From an uncultured Erythrobacter sp. (GTDB lineage Bacteria; Pseudomonadota; Alphaproteobacteria; Sphingomonadales; Sphingomonadaceae): 64,000 bases of DNA. The DNA is taken from positions 1,272,672 to 1,336,671 of the forward strand of contig CANMSD010000001.1 of assembly GCA_947500645.1 (NCBI GenBank), read 5' to 3'. Positions within the stretch are counted from its first letter, which is position 1; each line of letters starts with the position of its first letter. The position numbers were made by a program, and so were the translations under genes. The notes under the pieces were generated by a model. That model was not told the origin of the DNA and made no database searches. It saw nothing but the letters and a program-made list of their open reading frames with translations. Shown here piece after piece: positions 63,861-64,000 of the stretch.

Positions 63861-64000
63861 GCTCTCTCACTCCTGATCGGTCCCACGCAGGTGATAGTGG
63901 CATCACTGCGAGGGACTGAAAAGGGTGACGCAACGGCAACCGAGGCGATTTTTGCTCGCTTTGCTCAGATTGGCTCAAGCGGCTCGGCCCTTCTCTTCAC

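Overview
This window looks like chromosomal DNA of a marine or freshwater alphaproteobacterium of the Sphingomonadales, most likely Erythrobacteraceae. That is an inference from gene content: a TonB-dependent receptor with flavin-dependent (tryptophan-type) halogenases in a maltodextrin locus, the Caulobacter/sphingomonad-style MFS maltose transporter, the DUF1800/DUF1501 pair, and GC-rich, start/stop-overlapping operons. I saw no rRNA, tRNA, insertion sequence, phage gene or CRISPR array.

Region 1 (1-14.2 kb) is an alpha-glucan utilisation locus. It holds a lipoprotein alpha-amylase (cut by the window edge) and an MFS sugar transporter on the minus strand. Divergently transcribed are a periplasmic GH13 enzyme, a cytoplasmic GH13 alpha-glucosidase, a LacI-type regulator and a flavin-dependent halogenase. 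A TonB-dependent receptor faces them and ends at a clear terminator. Divergent from the receptor are a DUF6445-like 2OG-Fe(II) dioxygenase-fold protein and a second halogenase. Inverted repeats of the form TGCAAA-N(1-2)-TTTGCA lie in the locus and may be operators for the LacI protein.

Region 2 (14.3-18.8 kb) is a molybdenum hydroxylase operon: [2Fe-2S] subunit, Tat-exported molybdopterin subunit, a small lipoprotein, an XdhC-type maturation factor and a MobA/MocA-like nucleotidyltransferase. Region 3 (18.8-27.7 kb) carries an unusual Nramp-fold transporter overlapping a fused 5-oxoprolinase, a KDPG aldolase, an S9 peptidase and, on the other strand, a DUF1499 membrane protein.

Region 4 (27.7-53.7 kb, all minus strand) is the most striking part. 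A single gene of about 14.7 kb encodes a protein of about 4,890 residues. It starts with an LEPR-type N-terminal motif and a DUF4347 domain that keeps a His/Cys pair reminiscent of clan CD cysteine peptidases. About 25 cadherin/VCBS-like repeats and 14 putative-Ig (CADG-like) repeats follow, then a unique C-terminus. Immediately downstream, tightly packed, are a TolC-like outer membrane lipoprotein, an HlyD-type adaptor, a GAF-like/HlyD fusion and an M50 metalloprotease/HlyD fusion. This resembles a type I secretion operon with no ABC transporter, in which a membrane zinc protease replaces the energised inner-membrane component. The operon may run on into two FAD oxidoreductases (one fused to a DedA/VTT membrane domain), a CNT nucleoside transporter and a CDP-alcohol phosphatidyltransferase.

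Region 5 (54.0-57.6 kb) is a translationally coupled phhA-kynA-kynB-kynU operon for phenylalanine and tryptophan catabolism. Region 6 (58.1-63.9 kb) has a DUF1800/DUF1501 export pair ending at a strong terminator, facing two acyl-CoA dehydrogenases.
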